The position numbers and the translations under genes are program-made. 64,000 nucleotides of DNA from Marchantia polymorpha subsp. ruderalis (Eukaryota; Streptophyta; Marchantiopsida; Marchantiales; Marchantiaceae). Positions 35,961-48,563 of this stretch are shown here, one piece after another. Position 1 is the first letter of the stretch, and each line of letters starts with the position of its first letter. The DNA lies in contig AP031357.1 of NCBI GenBank assembly GCA_037833965.1, positions 2,996,001 to 3,060,000 of the forward strand, given 5' to 3'. The notes beneath the pieces were generated by a model. It was given only the letters and a program-made list of their open reading frames with translations. It did no database searches and was not told the origin of the DNA.

Positions 35961-37844
35961 GGCTTATCGCTCCTCGATCCTCGCTCCACAACGGCGTGTG
36001 CCCTCGTCCCGGGGAAAGTTGGCCAAATTCACGATTATGAACCTTGCGGGGCCATATCCCCCGGCTTGCTCCCCAAGCCACAGAAAGAATCAGTGTCCAC
36101 TATGCTCTGCTCTGCTGCGCTAAACTACGACAATTCTCCGGTGGGCGGAACTCTGTCGAGCCATTCATTCAATCATTCGTCTCGAGGAGCAGACACCGAA
36201 TCTATTACGACCTGCGGAGCCCACTGTGGCAGATTCTGTCAACCGTTGTACGCATCGTATGGCAATGGCATTTTCGCCTTCTGGGCCGAGCAATCGTCGT
36301 CCAGTTTGCGATTACGGTGCTTGGACACGTTGGCCCACCTCCCCTCGTCCCCGGCACATGCATTCCCGCCGGACAAATATCATTTTGCGTTCCTGAGCTG
36401 AGACTCCTCTTGCCCTCGGGGTACCCCACAATTGAATCCGTGTACTTAACCGCAAGCATGCTGATAAGTGCTCTCGGTGCAAGAGTGTGGTGAGATGATT
36501 TCCTAACTCTGTCTTCACCGACAAGTATCATATACTATATTTGAATACAGTTTCCTGTACGATTTCGATTTTTGAGAATTAATCTCCAGACAAATTATTC
36601 ACATGATTGAGTTATATTACTCAACCATTTTATGATCTGAACGCATTTATTTTTCTTTAGCAATTTCTTGCTTTGATTTACTCACTGTATTACGACTGAA
36701 ATATTGCGTTTTTTAAAATATTAAGTTTATTTCAAAAAGCATATCTTCCACAAGAGCTTTTAGTTACTGGTTTCAGATCTGAGCTAAAACGCCGGGCTGT
36801 GTTTTCTCAGAAGATTGATCATTGCACAATATCCATTCAGTTCTTTGCGAGTTTATGGGTCATGGCAAGTCCTTTAGTTTCAAATCATCAGGCGAATAAA
36901 CTGGATTAAATTCGCTTGGATTTTCACTATGACAAAAATGTCCTATGTCAAATATCCTTATTTGCAATTTACACCACAACGAATAAAGTGGAATATAGAT
37001 TACTTTCATATCCATGAAATGCTAGATTTTTCACATTTACCAGAGTAACTATGAGATTAATTTGTAATGAGGTCTTAACTTCAGATTTATGCACAAATTG
37101 GAGATTGTATTTACATGTTCTGACGTATGATACAAGTTACTTCTAGGGATTAAAACATGCGTCTATTTTTTGATCTGTATACTTTCTCCATGTTTGACCA
37201 TTGGAATAGAGTGTTATCATCTACCATCATACACAGTAAGAGTTCATGCATTCAGCCTACATCAAGATAATCTAACTATGGAGTTGAAAATTTAATGCAT
37301 GATCGATATAAAAATAAATGTGATGTGGTCTAAAATAAGACTATTTGTGTATCTCGTAATCATTTTATATTAAACAAATTCAACTTGTATTTATAAGTTA
37401 ATGTTTAATAATGAAATTCAACTTTGGTTTGATCTATTTATCTATATTTCTCTATATATCTATAAAGTGACGAATATATATTTAATGATGATATTAATTT
37501 GGACCTGTAACAATTCTACATCGATAGTATTTTATTAATGGAAGATTAAAGTATAACTATCCCTGATATCATTGAATCACAATGTATACTTTATATGTAA
37601 TGAATCAAAATGTATGTGAAATTAAAAGTCATATGTTCAATACAGAATTCTTAAAGTCTACAAGGAAGAAAAATATTTCTTTGTTAATCGAAGAGATAAT
37701 GCAAATAAAAAACTCATCCAAAAAATGCTTTTAAGCTCAATATCTATTGTAATCAACTCTAGTTAGTTACTAGCAGAAATAATATGTTTGAATACTCATA
37801 TAGAATTGATTTATGACAGTAATCTATAATTGTCTCGTCAACAT

Positions 37845-38115
37845 CAATATGCTTGTAAATAACAGTTAAATGTCTTGAGAACATGTCGACCTATGTGCTT
37901 GTTAAATAACAGTTGAATGTGTTAATTGAGAGTTACAATCAATATACTTGTTACATACAAGTTGAATATTTTATTTGAAAATAACATGTAACAATCAATG
38001 TGCTTGTTCAATGATATTTGAGAACAAGATATTAATAATCAATGTGTTTTATAGATAAAAATTTAATATGTAAATTTACAGAGAGACACTTTGATAATTA
38101 ATGTCTTTGTTATGT
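37845..38115. repeat. Degenerate tandem array, about 45-58 bp units
   Basis: Five to six diverged units each begin near CAATATGCTTGTT (variants CTATGTGCTTGTT, CAATATACTTGTT, CAATGTGCTTGTT), usually followed by an AACAGTTGAATGT-like segment. The unit length drifts, so this is an old minisatellite. Confidence 0.65.
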
Positions 38116-39890
38116 AATTCTGCCATATTATTGATTATGAATAAAATATATGGTAAAAGCATGCTCGGTAGGATGTTTGGTACGTGTGAGCAAATCCGGC
38201 CATGACAAAAGTCAATATGTTTATTGATTGAAACTCACAAACGACCAATAAAATCATAAACAGAAAAATCAATTATCACGTGCAACTTATTCTTAATTCG
38301 ATGGTCAACGAACATTCAGGGCATCCCCTCGAGCACTATACATCTTCTACAATACATATTTAGTGCTTGAGCATGTTTTGTACATAATTAGATGCTTGGT
38401 TGAGTTCACAGCCACCTTCAATTTGATGAACGTGAGAGGTATCAATAGAAGGTTTCATGATGGTGCAACCTTCCTTGGCCCTCGTACTTCAAGAGGTCCA
38501 CTATTTTATTGCTAGAGAAAATTGTCAAACACAAGGTCCCGAGCATTGTAAGCACTAAACCAGCAAATGAACCGAAACTTCTGGTGTTCTCCAGGCTCTT
38601 CGACTGATGTGTTCACTTCCCCATATGAACGGATTTAACAAAGCAACCACCTGTGCTCCAAACCCTAACCTAAAGCAACTAATTATTAGGTCTCCTCGTA
38701 AACTCCCCAAGGGTGAGAATAATCGCCAGATGTTTGCGGATTTCTTATTCTATACATTGTACGAAAATAGGGACTCGATATGGATTGAGGTTGATGTCCA
38801 GTTCGAAGCGTACTGTTTTAAATCTTGAAACAAGAGTAAATCCGTTCTTGCGGATCTCAAAAAGGACGAGCTTTGATTTAATTGGTCTTCAATTCAGAGC
38901 TTGATGTATCGACGTTTATCGATATATACGCGGACAAAATTTACACAGAAACTTTTAGTATCTATCACTTATCTTTATCAAGCAAGTAAGCAGTGAGGCT
39001 ATCTATAGTCACACATGGCGAGAACGAATTGGATAAGCTCCAGAAGTGCTTCTAATACTATATAATGACGCTAGGATGTAAGGAATAGCACGATGCAGAA
39101 TAACTCGTGGACTAAAAATCACTCGGAATTGCCATCCGAATAAAACCTTAATCCTATATGGCTGTCTTGTAGAAGGTTTTATTTTGGGGCTAGGGGGAAT
39201 GGGAGAGGTCGGGGAGGCTCCGCAATATGCTGAGTAAATACGGCTGAAGTGACAACTCAAAAGATTAGAGAGTCTGAACCTCAGGCGCAACTGAGACTAA
39301 CCTTGAATATTATTCCTCAAGGCAAATAAGGCTACCTGAAGGCTTCCTTGTGTGAAATAGTATTAAACCTAAATATATGCCGTATTATCCTGCGGTCGTC
39401 CACTGGACTGTACTGTGGAGCTTTTGGCAGCCAGGTAGTTAACCCACAATTGATCTCCGGTTTTATCCCATGTTTGAACTCTTGATCCAATATGTGAAAT
39501 AATGTGAAGGATCTTTATCAAGACTTTTTTCTCAACATAACTTTTCATAGTCATCAGAATTACATAAATGTGCATCACAATCTAACTAGTATTGAACTTC
39601 TTTTACTCACTGTGCTTGTTGATCATAAAGATGGGATTGGTCTTACAAGGTAGATTGAAAAATGTATCAAAGTTACGCATTTCATAAGTAAAGTATTAAG
39701 TAGAATGGATAATATATTTGTCCTATAAATCAACTTGTGATCACATGTTAAAACTTTAGCCATACTCCCTTTGATTGTTCAAAGATTTATCTACTTGATG
39801 GTACCCCATTGGAACCTACAATGTTCGATGGTATCCATCAAGATTTGTTTTACCCAATCGAACCCCACACACGACACACCGACGTGAACT

Positions 39891-39996
39891 TCTAAAATAT
39901 TTTATTATACTCTAAAGCACACACCTTGCAAATCACATAACAATCTAAAATATTTTACTATACACTAAAGCACACAGCTTGCAAATCACATAACAA
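39891..39996. repeat. 53-bp tandem duplication
   Basis: Two adjacent copies (39891-39943 and 39944-39996) begin TCTAAAATATTTTA and end CAAATCACATAACAA. They differ at only a few positions, so the duplication is fairly recent. Confidence 0.9.
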
Positions 39997-41722
39997 TGAA
40001 CTCTGAGAGATATTGTCACAAGTGCAAAGTGTCGGAAATTGACTCAGTAATCAACATCAAAATTTCAGAGGGAGGGAAGCGGAGGACTTGTGAGTACGAG
40101 TGTCAGGTAATTTTACAAATTTTGATGCAACGGGGAAGTCTTGGATGAATAATGTTCCGGGTCAGTTCTATTGAGTGGAGATTTGAATGATTCAATGATG
40201 GACAACTAGAATGGTCTAGTTTTCACAGTTTCAGTGTCTTGCAACGTCTGTTGATACTAGAATATGCATGACGTGTACCGTCGGTGGTTCATATCAGGTA
40301 AAACTAAACTTGATGGATCCCATCAAGCAATATAGGTTCCGAGGGGTACCATCAACTCAATAACTCCTGTTCAAATGGATGTGTATCATGATGTTGTTAA
40401 TAACGTTAAAACTCAGAACCGTCACACCAACACCAGAGTCACACTAACACCAGATACACGAAGCAAAATGTGGTTCACCATCAAGGGCTACGTCCACGGG
40501 GAGAAAAGCACTAGAAAGTTTAATGCTTGAAGTGATCATATTCTGATTACCCTCAAGGTAGTCAACTACTCTAAGCTATAAACAGTTACATATGTTATTA
40601 ATTTTAGTTAACTAACCTCAGTTAACTCTTTAATTAGAGTGAACTTCAACAATTGTATCTTAATAGAAATAATTAAATTTTTTTATGAGAATATATAATC
40701 TATATTTTATTTATAATGAAATATATAAGAATTTTAGATGATGATTTGAATGTCTCGGTCGCATTTATACTTAAATAATAAGTGATCTCATCGTTATATC
40801 TATTAGGAATTAATTTAAGTTTTGGTTAACTCTTGTAGGCTTAAGCCGTTACAACTCGATAAGAGTGTTGATTATAGCCGTACGTAATTTACATTTTCAA
40901 TAAATCAGTTTGTGTTTCAATGTAAGTAGACCAAACAAAATGAACCAAGTATAGATGGTCAGATGTTTGCTTTCATGATTTTCGAAATCATAGAGATGCA
41001 AAATAAATTTGTAGTATGGTGATGATATTAGCTAGTTATGTATATATATTTGTGGAAAATCTATTTGACAACCATTTAACAAAGCTCTAGTGTTTTTATC
41101 ATATGCTTTAAAAATCTGTTTCCAAATGTACCACACATGCAAAAAATGTAGACTCCCTACTCAAAATGTGGAAATGGAATCTACCAAATATCAAAACTCC
41201 AAAAAATTCATAATTTAATATTTTTAATTCCATACTTATTTTACTTCTCATGAATAATAAAAAAAGTCTAAAATTAGAACTAATCTGCTCCTTCTATTTG
41301 AAAAAAGTCACTGAAATATATGGAAATGAAAACTTCACTAAAATTCTACTATCTGGTTTTCATTAATTTTCAAATTATTCAACCACTGAACCAGCAGTAT
41401 GATATAGTTATCTGATTACTAACACAAACCTTATGCCTTCCAAGAGTTCACCAAAGCACTCATTTACTCTGGTGTACTTCCAAAGCTTAATCTCAAACTT
41501 CGAGCGAGGGAGGGAGGGAAGGTTTGGCTTTAGGAGTCTTCACGTGCATTGTCATAGCGCAGTTGTTATTTGTTACTCGTGCAAGTGTATCCAGAACCGT
41601 ATTCGTGTATCGGATAAATACCTTCATAAACGTTAATTCCAATTATCGGCTCAAAGAGAATGTCGAAATTCTTATCATGGTCACAGCAAGATTAGCCGCC
41701 AGCATGAATACCGAAGTCCAAC

Positions 41723-41740
41723 ACGGGTACTAGTACCCGT
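41723..41740. repeat. 18-bp perfect palindrome
   Basis: ACGGGTACTAGTACCCGT is identical to its reverse complement. It lies about 680 bases upstream of the JJJ1 start codon. Confidence 0.85.
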
Positions 41741-42261
41741 CCATCAACGCCTGTTCGGTGCGCTGGTCGAGGGTTTAACGGGTAGGACTTGGCAGCCCGA
41801 CGAACTCTGCATTTTCCGGAAGGGTGATATCGTGAACCAAAGCCGGCGCTGGCGTCGTAGTTCTGCAAGTCCTCAGTGATCGATTCAGAGGAATAATCGC
41901 CGTGGTAGGGTACTCCTTGTCTTGTCTCGACCTTGGGGGGACTCCGGACGCTACATACCTACATCAATATCACCTGACCAGTAACTACGCACTTAGTCAG
42001 GCGCTTAATCGCTGCCACCTCGATAAGCAGTGAGTTAGCAAGGAGAGTTGGGATTCCGAACAAAAGTTGGGATTAGCATTATAGTACTGAGTGGTTCAAC
42101 GAAATCCTAGCTTAATCTACGAGATTGATCGGGCCGTATTGTAGTATTTGCAGGAAGATTCTGTGCAGAAATTATACCAGGTTGCTGTAAATTGAACTTG
42201 GATTCTGTTTTCTGAGTACGGTTGAATTCGATGGTTTTGACGAAGTCCCGAAACCCTAAGC

Positions 42262-42300
42262 ATGAGGGGTAGTCTGGGGCATACTTGGAGCTTACGCTAG
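42262..42300 (+). promoter_or_regulatory. Possible upstream open reading frame in the JJJ1 leader
   Basis: ATG at 42262 opens a 12-codon frame closed by TAG at 42298-42300, 106 bases before the main ATG. If the transcript starts upstream of it, translation of the J protein could be damped by this uORF. The transcription start is unknown. Confidence 0.3.
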
Positions 42301-42406
42301 TGGAGTTCAAAAGATCCTTCAAGGGAGGGCGAACACAGAGGGAGGAGCCGTCCACAGGCGGACGGAGATTTGAAGGTGGGGGCGCAGTGGAAGGAGGCAC
42401 GGGAAA

Positions 42407-45166
42407 ATGGCCGATGGAGGGAGGAAGGAATGTTGGTATGCAATTCTTGGAGTTAGCCAGACTGCTACAGCGGAAGAAATTCGGACTGCTTACAGGAAGG
42501 AAGCGCTGAAATGGCATCCGGACAAGATTCAGCAGAGTGGAGCCTCGCCGCAACAATGCCAAGAGGCCACCGCCCGATTTCAGAGTATCAACCAAGCGAA
42601 TGAAGTTCTTGGTGATCCCACGGAGCGTGCATGGTATGATAAACACCGAAATGAAATTCTTAGTTCTGGAACAGCTTCTAAGGATTTTGAATTCAGTGTG
42701 TGGTCGTTCTTTTCTCCATCTATATTCTCCGGATTTGGCGAGACTGGGAAAGGATTTTTCAAAGTGTATGGAGATGTATTTAAGAAGATTCACAAAAAGG
42801 AGCAGGCATTTGCCAAGGCCTACGGGATGGGACCTATTGGTGAGTCACCAAGCATTGGCAGCCTTCATACCGATTACTCGGAGGTGGATGCATTTTATAA
42901 ATTCTGGCTGGGATTCGCGACTGTCAAAGATTTTGCCTGGTGCGATGAGTATAGAATCTCCGATGCGCGGAATAGAAAGGAGAGGCGTTTGATGGAGGAA
43001 GAAAATGCAAAGATCCGGAAACGGGAGCGACGTGATTTTAATGATGCTGTCCGGCAATTGGCTACTTTTGTTAAGAAAAGAGACAGGAGAGTTTTGGACA
43101 AGCAGTTGGAATTGCAGATGAAGCAAGTTCAGAAGGAAAAGGAGTTGAAGGAGAGACGGCAACGATTGCAGGAGGAGAAGTTGGCCAAGGCTCGAGCATA
43201 CAAGGAGCAGGATTGGGCGAAGCTGGATGATGGGATCGAGGAAGAGGATATCAATGAAGATGAGGGCAGCTACCATTGGAAGAATAACATCAAAAGAAAG
43301 GACTCAAAGACTGGTGATGGGGATAAAGAGGACCCCGATGAGTTTTACTGCATAGTCTGCAGCAAGCGGTTCAGGTCGGAAAAGCAGTGGACTAATCACG
43401 AGAAGTCTAAGAAGCATATAGATAGAGCAGCTGCATTGAAACAATCCTTTTTAGAAGAAGACGAGGAGGCAGATTCTTTAGTGAAGAACCTGGAGACAGA
43501 GAAGGGTGAGGAGCAGGAGGCGTCCAGAGGTCATTCTGTAGATACTCAGGATTTCGATGAGGTGAATGTTCATGAGTATGGTCGCGCCAATGGATCTGAG
43601 CGAGATGATGAATATTTGAGAAGCAACGATGTGCCCAACGAGGATCCTTCCTTCAAAGCGTCGGCATCAAGTTTGGATAAAGAAGCTGTGGACATGAACA
43701 AGGCCGAAGACGATGATGATGACGACGACGACGATGAAGCCAGCATTCTTGCTGCTATGATGAATTCGCACAGAAGTAGGCAGGCAGCTGCTCCTGCGGA
43801 AGTTGAGTCTGTCGAAGATGAAGAAAATGACGACATTGTATGCAATCCTAAAGTAGAAAGTCCGCCAATTGACGCAGCTGAAGACTCTGACGACATAGAG
43901 GATGAGGATGACGAGGATAGCATACTTGCAGCCATGTTGAACTCACACAGGAGCAGAAGGGCAGTTTCTCCTCTGAAATTCGGGGACACAGCGGAAAGGA
44001 CTATGGAGGATGATGAGACTCAACGAAAGGTTGAAGACTCGGTATCATCAGTTATTACTCATGACGAGAATTTGAGTGCCCCCTTTGATGACGAAGAGAA
44101 GGTTTTAGAGTCGATGTTGGAGTCTCGACGGTGTCAGGATTCTGTGGGGATTGAAGGGAAAGCAGAACCCTTAGAAGAGACATGTGTTTCTTCCATGGGA
44201 GACGACATTGGGAGCGAAGAAGAGACTATGACTAACATGAACGCTGGAAAGTCCAAGCTCAGGAGGAGATCGAAGCAGGAGAGACAACACCTGGCTGCTC
44301 AAGAGAGACACGACGATATTTTGAAAGAATTGTCCTCCAGTTACGACAGTAGGAACGCCTTCGGGGACAACGTTGGTAATGGTAACTCGATTCATGTTGA
44401 GAGTGAGACCACTTCTCATCGAGAAGAACCTGAGGACTTGACGTCTTCCAGTTCAGTTGCAGGGAAGAAGTCAAAGCCGTCTCAAAGGCATAAGCAGGTG
44501 AAGCAAGATGTTCCCGTCAAAGGTGGAGCCTCAGATGCCAAGTTGAAGATCGAAGTCCAACAAAGTGAATCTTCGAAGAAGGGAATCAGAGCAAGGGGCA
44601 AAAAGGGGAAGGTAAGACAAAGCATATGCACTAACCCACTCAATGATGGATGTAATTCTTTCAGGTTGTGAAGCCCTTGTTTTAAAATGGTAATTTCCTG
44701 GACATGAAAGACTTCCAATGCAAAATTAAGCGCTAGCTTCATATAATCATAGAGAACCGCGATGATAATTATTTGCAACTTACACACATGCAGGCAGCAC
44801 CGAAGGCGCCACCTTCCAATACTTGTGATACATGTGGGGAAGACTTCGAGTCAAGGTTAGTTGTACTTCATTGAACAGTAGACGTATTATTTTTTTTTGT
44901 TTTACTTTTGTTCTTGGTCAGTTTGGTGATTTACAGCGTATATCGGAATGGAGTATGTCTCCAGTTTCAGCTCCCTAAGTCCAGTAAGGACATCCTCCTG
45001 CGGTTTGCGACTTCAGAACAAGAAGAAGAATAGTAGTTTTGCTTTTATACACGCTGATTTGGATGCTGAAGGAGTATCATAACTGTCGTGGTACTTATTT
45101 TCTTGCAGGAATCAGTTATTTCGACATATTACTGTGACTAATCACTCATCTGTGAAATCCAAATGA
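42407..45166 (+). CDS. JJJ1/DNAJC21-type J-domain protein with two C2H2 zinc fingers
   Basis: Exons 42407-44611, 44794-44855 and 45109-45166 give 774 residues. The J domain spans about 9-75 with the HPD triad at 37-39 (KWHPDK), which stimulates Hsp70 ATPase. A charged coiled coil follows (about 190-270). A C2H2 finger begins at Cys314 (CIVCSKRFRSEKQW then NHEKSKKH), and a second lies at the C-terminus, starting CDTCGEDFESR at 746. This order is that of yeast Jjj1 and human DNAJC21, which help release the Arx1 export factor from pre-60S ribosomes in the cytoplasm. Between the fingers lie acidic tracts with three related motifs: SILAAMMNSHRSR (about 446), SILAAMLNSHRSR (about 504) and KVLESMLESRR (about 567). 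The second finger depends on the two short last exons; reading through the first intron would instead end at 44671 and lose it. Start is the first ATG in frame with the J domain. Confidence 0.95.
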
Positions 45167-48100
45167 CTGCATCCAGTGGTATGCAGTCCTTTATAAGATC
45201 CCTATATATAGTTATCCAATTTTGCCTTATTTATTTATCAATGAGTTGCTAGAGAAGGGAATGTTGGTCCATCTCGCCCTTTAGACGTAGTGAAACTTAA
45301 TAGCTGTAGTTCTAGGTCGTTTATCACTTTTTATGTGCAGTTACGTCTGATACAGCTATTGACTACTGAGAAAAAGCGAAGGCATCAACATGAGGATGCC
45401 AGTTTTGTATCCGGATGATAGTGTAACGTCATGACTTTGAAAAGTTTGCGTTTGGAGGTTGGTGTGATTGATGTAAGTATCACTTGTGAAGAGATATGAT
45501 GAATACATGTACATTGCCACGAATTTCGGGCATCAGATGGTCAGCTGGGAAAGAATGTATATGATGTCTTATCGAGTGTATTACATGTATGTCAGTCGAT
45601 TTTGGGAGTTGTATCCATAAGATTTCTACTTCGTGGGTATGTAATTTTTAGAAACTTAGAAAGTAGCAGAGGTCGCGAACTCAGTAGTGAGTTAGTATGC
45701 TGAATGTTTTACAAAGCTGGGAAGATTTGAAGGGAAGTTTTTGCATTTTCATCCGGCCTGCATCACCATTTTCATTGGAGAACGATATTGCAAATTACTG
45801 AATGTTAAGTTGGTTTCAGAGAAGGTGAGAAAACGGGTTTTGTCTTCTCCTATATTCTCAGTATTCGATGGGTGTTTTCTATATGTCTGTTTCATGATTA
45901 CTTCTAGCTTTAGCAAGAATCGGAAGAAGGTGTGGATGCATCACATCTACGCAAAGTCGAAAAAGACGGCATATCACGGCGTCTTTTTCGACTAATAACA
46001 CGAAGATGACCGGAGAAAAGGCTTATTGTTACACAATAATGTGATAACTCTTCTTGTTTTAGTGCTGATAACAGTAATTTATTTTCCAGCATTCTCTTTG
46101 CCATCAACTTGTCAAAGTGGCAGTTTTCATTACTTTACTCAACTAGGGCAAACGTACCAGAGTTTCTCAATCTCCACAAACCTTAGAAACGTACTGAAGT
46201 ACCAAGGAACTAGTTTTGGATGTTGTGCGGGCCGAAAAACCAGCAAAGCCGTGTAGATTAAGTTTGCGATCTTCAACAATATGTAACAGTCACGCGCATG
46301 ATGCTTAGGCTCTGCACATTTATAATGCACCGAGACTTTTCATCCTAAAATAATGCAAAGTAGTGGTACAAATCAATCTCGATCGAATTTTATAGTTAGT
46401 GACCTAAATTCTTCGCATTTATTTTAGATTGTTCATTACCCTGAACAGCATAATGACATTTGAGACCAATTCGCATTAATGAAGTATTCACTCATGCCTG
46501 TGAAAGACCATCAGGTCCAATAGGCAAGACAGAGTAGTCTATGAAGTTATACATTTATATTGCGGAGAGTACAGAGTAAATACGAGTTCTCGTCTTCCAG
46601 TTGCATTTGATCAGTTTCACCGCAAGTATACATTTACAAGTGTATTTATCCCTGGAATCAAACTTATTGGAGCGTTTCAAGACAGCTTTGTACTACCTAG
46701 AATCATCCCGTTCTTTGCGGGAGGGATTATCTTAAAAGAACCCGATAAATGTGTTTGAATAGTGTTTCTTGAAATCCGTAGTGTTCGATTTTGATAATTA
46801 GAGTCTTTCTTTTCAACACGATAGCTGTAACTTTGTTTGATCCCATACATATGGCCAAATTAAAGTTTTATGGTCCACAGGAAAATATTCTCCCGCTTGT
46901 AATATGAAGTTTTGTTCTTTTGTATAAGTTTTTCGTGTCTAAATATCAAATTTGCCACGGGTTTCCACGATGACTCTAAATATCACATCTCCCATCAGAG
47001 TTTCTCACAGTCTTTATTCGAAAACCCTCCATCTAGTTGTAAGCATTTTGCAACTAGACTAGCGGTTTCCAGTTTATGCAATGTATTATGTGGAAATAAC
47101 AAATCACGTCTGATTTGTCCCCAGGTTGCTAAAGAAAACGGGGAAATGCTTACGTGTCAAGTTCTTGAATCCTGTCAAGTAACAGTTGCGCATGTGCTAC
47201 TGCTAGAGAACGTGTTCGAATTGGACAACTCAGATTTACTTGCGCAAGTGTGATGATTATCCCGAGGGTCTAGCAGTTCGCCATTCGTGTTTGTGAATGA
47301 AAGACTAAAAGATATAAGAGATCATTAAAAATGTATATCTCTTTTTCTTGAAATTCGCGCACAACCGTTAGAAGCTTGTCAAACGTTACGAGGGAGATTT
47401 TCCTAAACATATAGTCGTAGCCGAGCGTAATCTAATACTAGATTGTAATCTAGATTATACGAAGGGTAATCGCGACCATCGATTTCAACCCGTGGTTACT
47501 ATCTGCCGAAAACGTCTTTGGCCAATTTAGCACCACCTTCTTGTTGAGCTACGTTTGATGACAAAGCATTCGAAGGAGGGACGTTGCTCAAACAACCGGC
47601 AAATAACTTAACGAGCATCTGCGGTTGACAAGAAGATCGACGTTGTAACTAGAATGCAGTAAAACTTCACTGCGACTTCAAAGATGTAAATTCAAAGAGG
47701 GCCATGGTTACGGTTATAGTACACGTCCATGAGAATAAATTTCAACGTTTGTGGTCAAATACCGCTGGCTGGTTGCAAGCGTTACCGTTGGCTAAGCGTT
47801 GGCTAAGCGCCCGTTCCAAACTTTGAAAGCTGTATCTCTTCAGCCAAACTACAACAGAGAAGGAAGAGCTGGACATCTCACTTTTGTGGAGCAAAGATGT
47901 ACGTGCTTGAATGATTGGTGTAATCAAGCCTTGGAGAGGAGTTTGTCGATGTCACTAATGTTGATGAAGTTGACTGGGTCCAAGGTTGATGCAAATCTCT
48001 CATTGAATTCTCAGTATTGAAGTACGCACTTCGTCCGCGTTGTCATTGGAAGTAGATAGAGTTGATATGGTACAAGGATGATCCAAGTCTCGCCTTGAAC

Positions 48101-48563
48101 TTTCCGTGAAGAAGCACTTAGTTAGAACAGGTTTGAATCTGAGGAAATCAGGTTGTGTTTCTTTGTTATGACTAGTCTTTGGAAAGAGGTTTATATCTGA
48201 CCAGCAATTGAGTTGTTTATAATCGGGAATTGCACATTTTTTGTCTCAAAGTGGTTGCAAGATTTTAAAGTTTTACCGCTTTTCTCATTCAGATTTCCAT
48301 AGTAAATTGAAATAGTAAAGTACAGCGTTCCCAGTAGAGACAGCTTCCATCAGGAAGAAAGGTTGTTCTTCATTGTATCTATGTTCTCTGACTTGTGTAG
48401 CAGTTGTCCTTGCAGTTTACAGGAAAACCTTTCTGATGTTCCTCAGTCTTGGTTGCAAAGAACAAGGTGTCCACTCTGTTTCAGGTGTACAAGAAACGGT
48501 TAATTCAGCTCTTGGATTTGGAGAAACTATTGACAGCGGGCTTAGTTGAAAGGGAGGCACAAC
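45167..48563. other. Intergenic region between JJJ1 and MTOPVIB
   Basis: It holds the 3' UTR of JJJ1 and presumably the promoter of MTOPVIB, plus a perfect hairpin at 45955-45993. A TAATCTAGATTATA-type palindromic cluster lies near 47430-47460. The short open frames at 45741, 46026, 46912 and 47799 show no recognised domain. Confidence 0.45.
45955..45993. repeat. Perfect 14-bp hairpin
   Basis: Arms AGTCGAAAAAGACG (45955-45968) and its exact complement (45980-45993) flank an 11-base loop. It is about 800 bases past the JJJ1 stop codon. Confidence 0.85.

Larger units (their letters stand above)
35961..42261. other. Long intergenic region between divergent CSK and JJJ1 genes
   Basis: The first 500 bases are GC-richer and should hold the CSK promoter. 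The open frame at 36044-36493 on + has no recognised family. From about 36500 to 41400 the sequence is AT-rich with stops in all frames and contains the tandem repeats at 37845-38115 and 39891-39996. No transposon protein was recognised. The last several hundred bases are presumably the JJJ1 promoter and leader. Confidence 0.45.

Noticed and set aside
36044-36493. 149-residue open frame beside the CSK promoter
   Set aside because: Overlapping frames on both strands and no recognisable domain. More likely promoter or leader DNA.
42107-42793. 228-residue open frame antisense to JJJ1
   Set aside because: It is a shadow of the J-domain coding strand, with no conserved domain of its own.
47430-47465. 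Clustered TAATCTAGATTATA palindromes as a transposon end
   Set aside because: Only short AT-rich palindromes, with no paired terminal repeat or target duplication found nearby.
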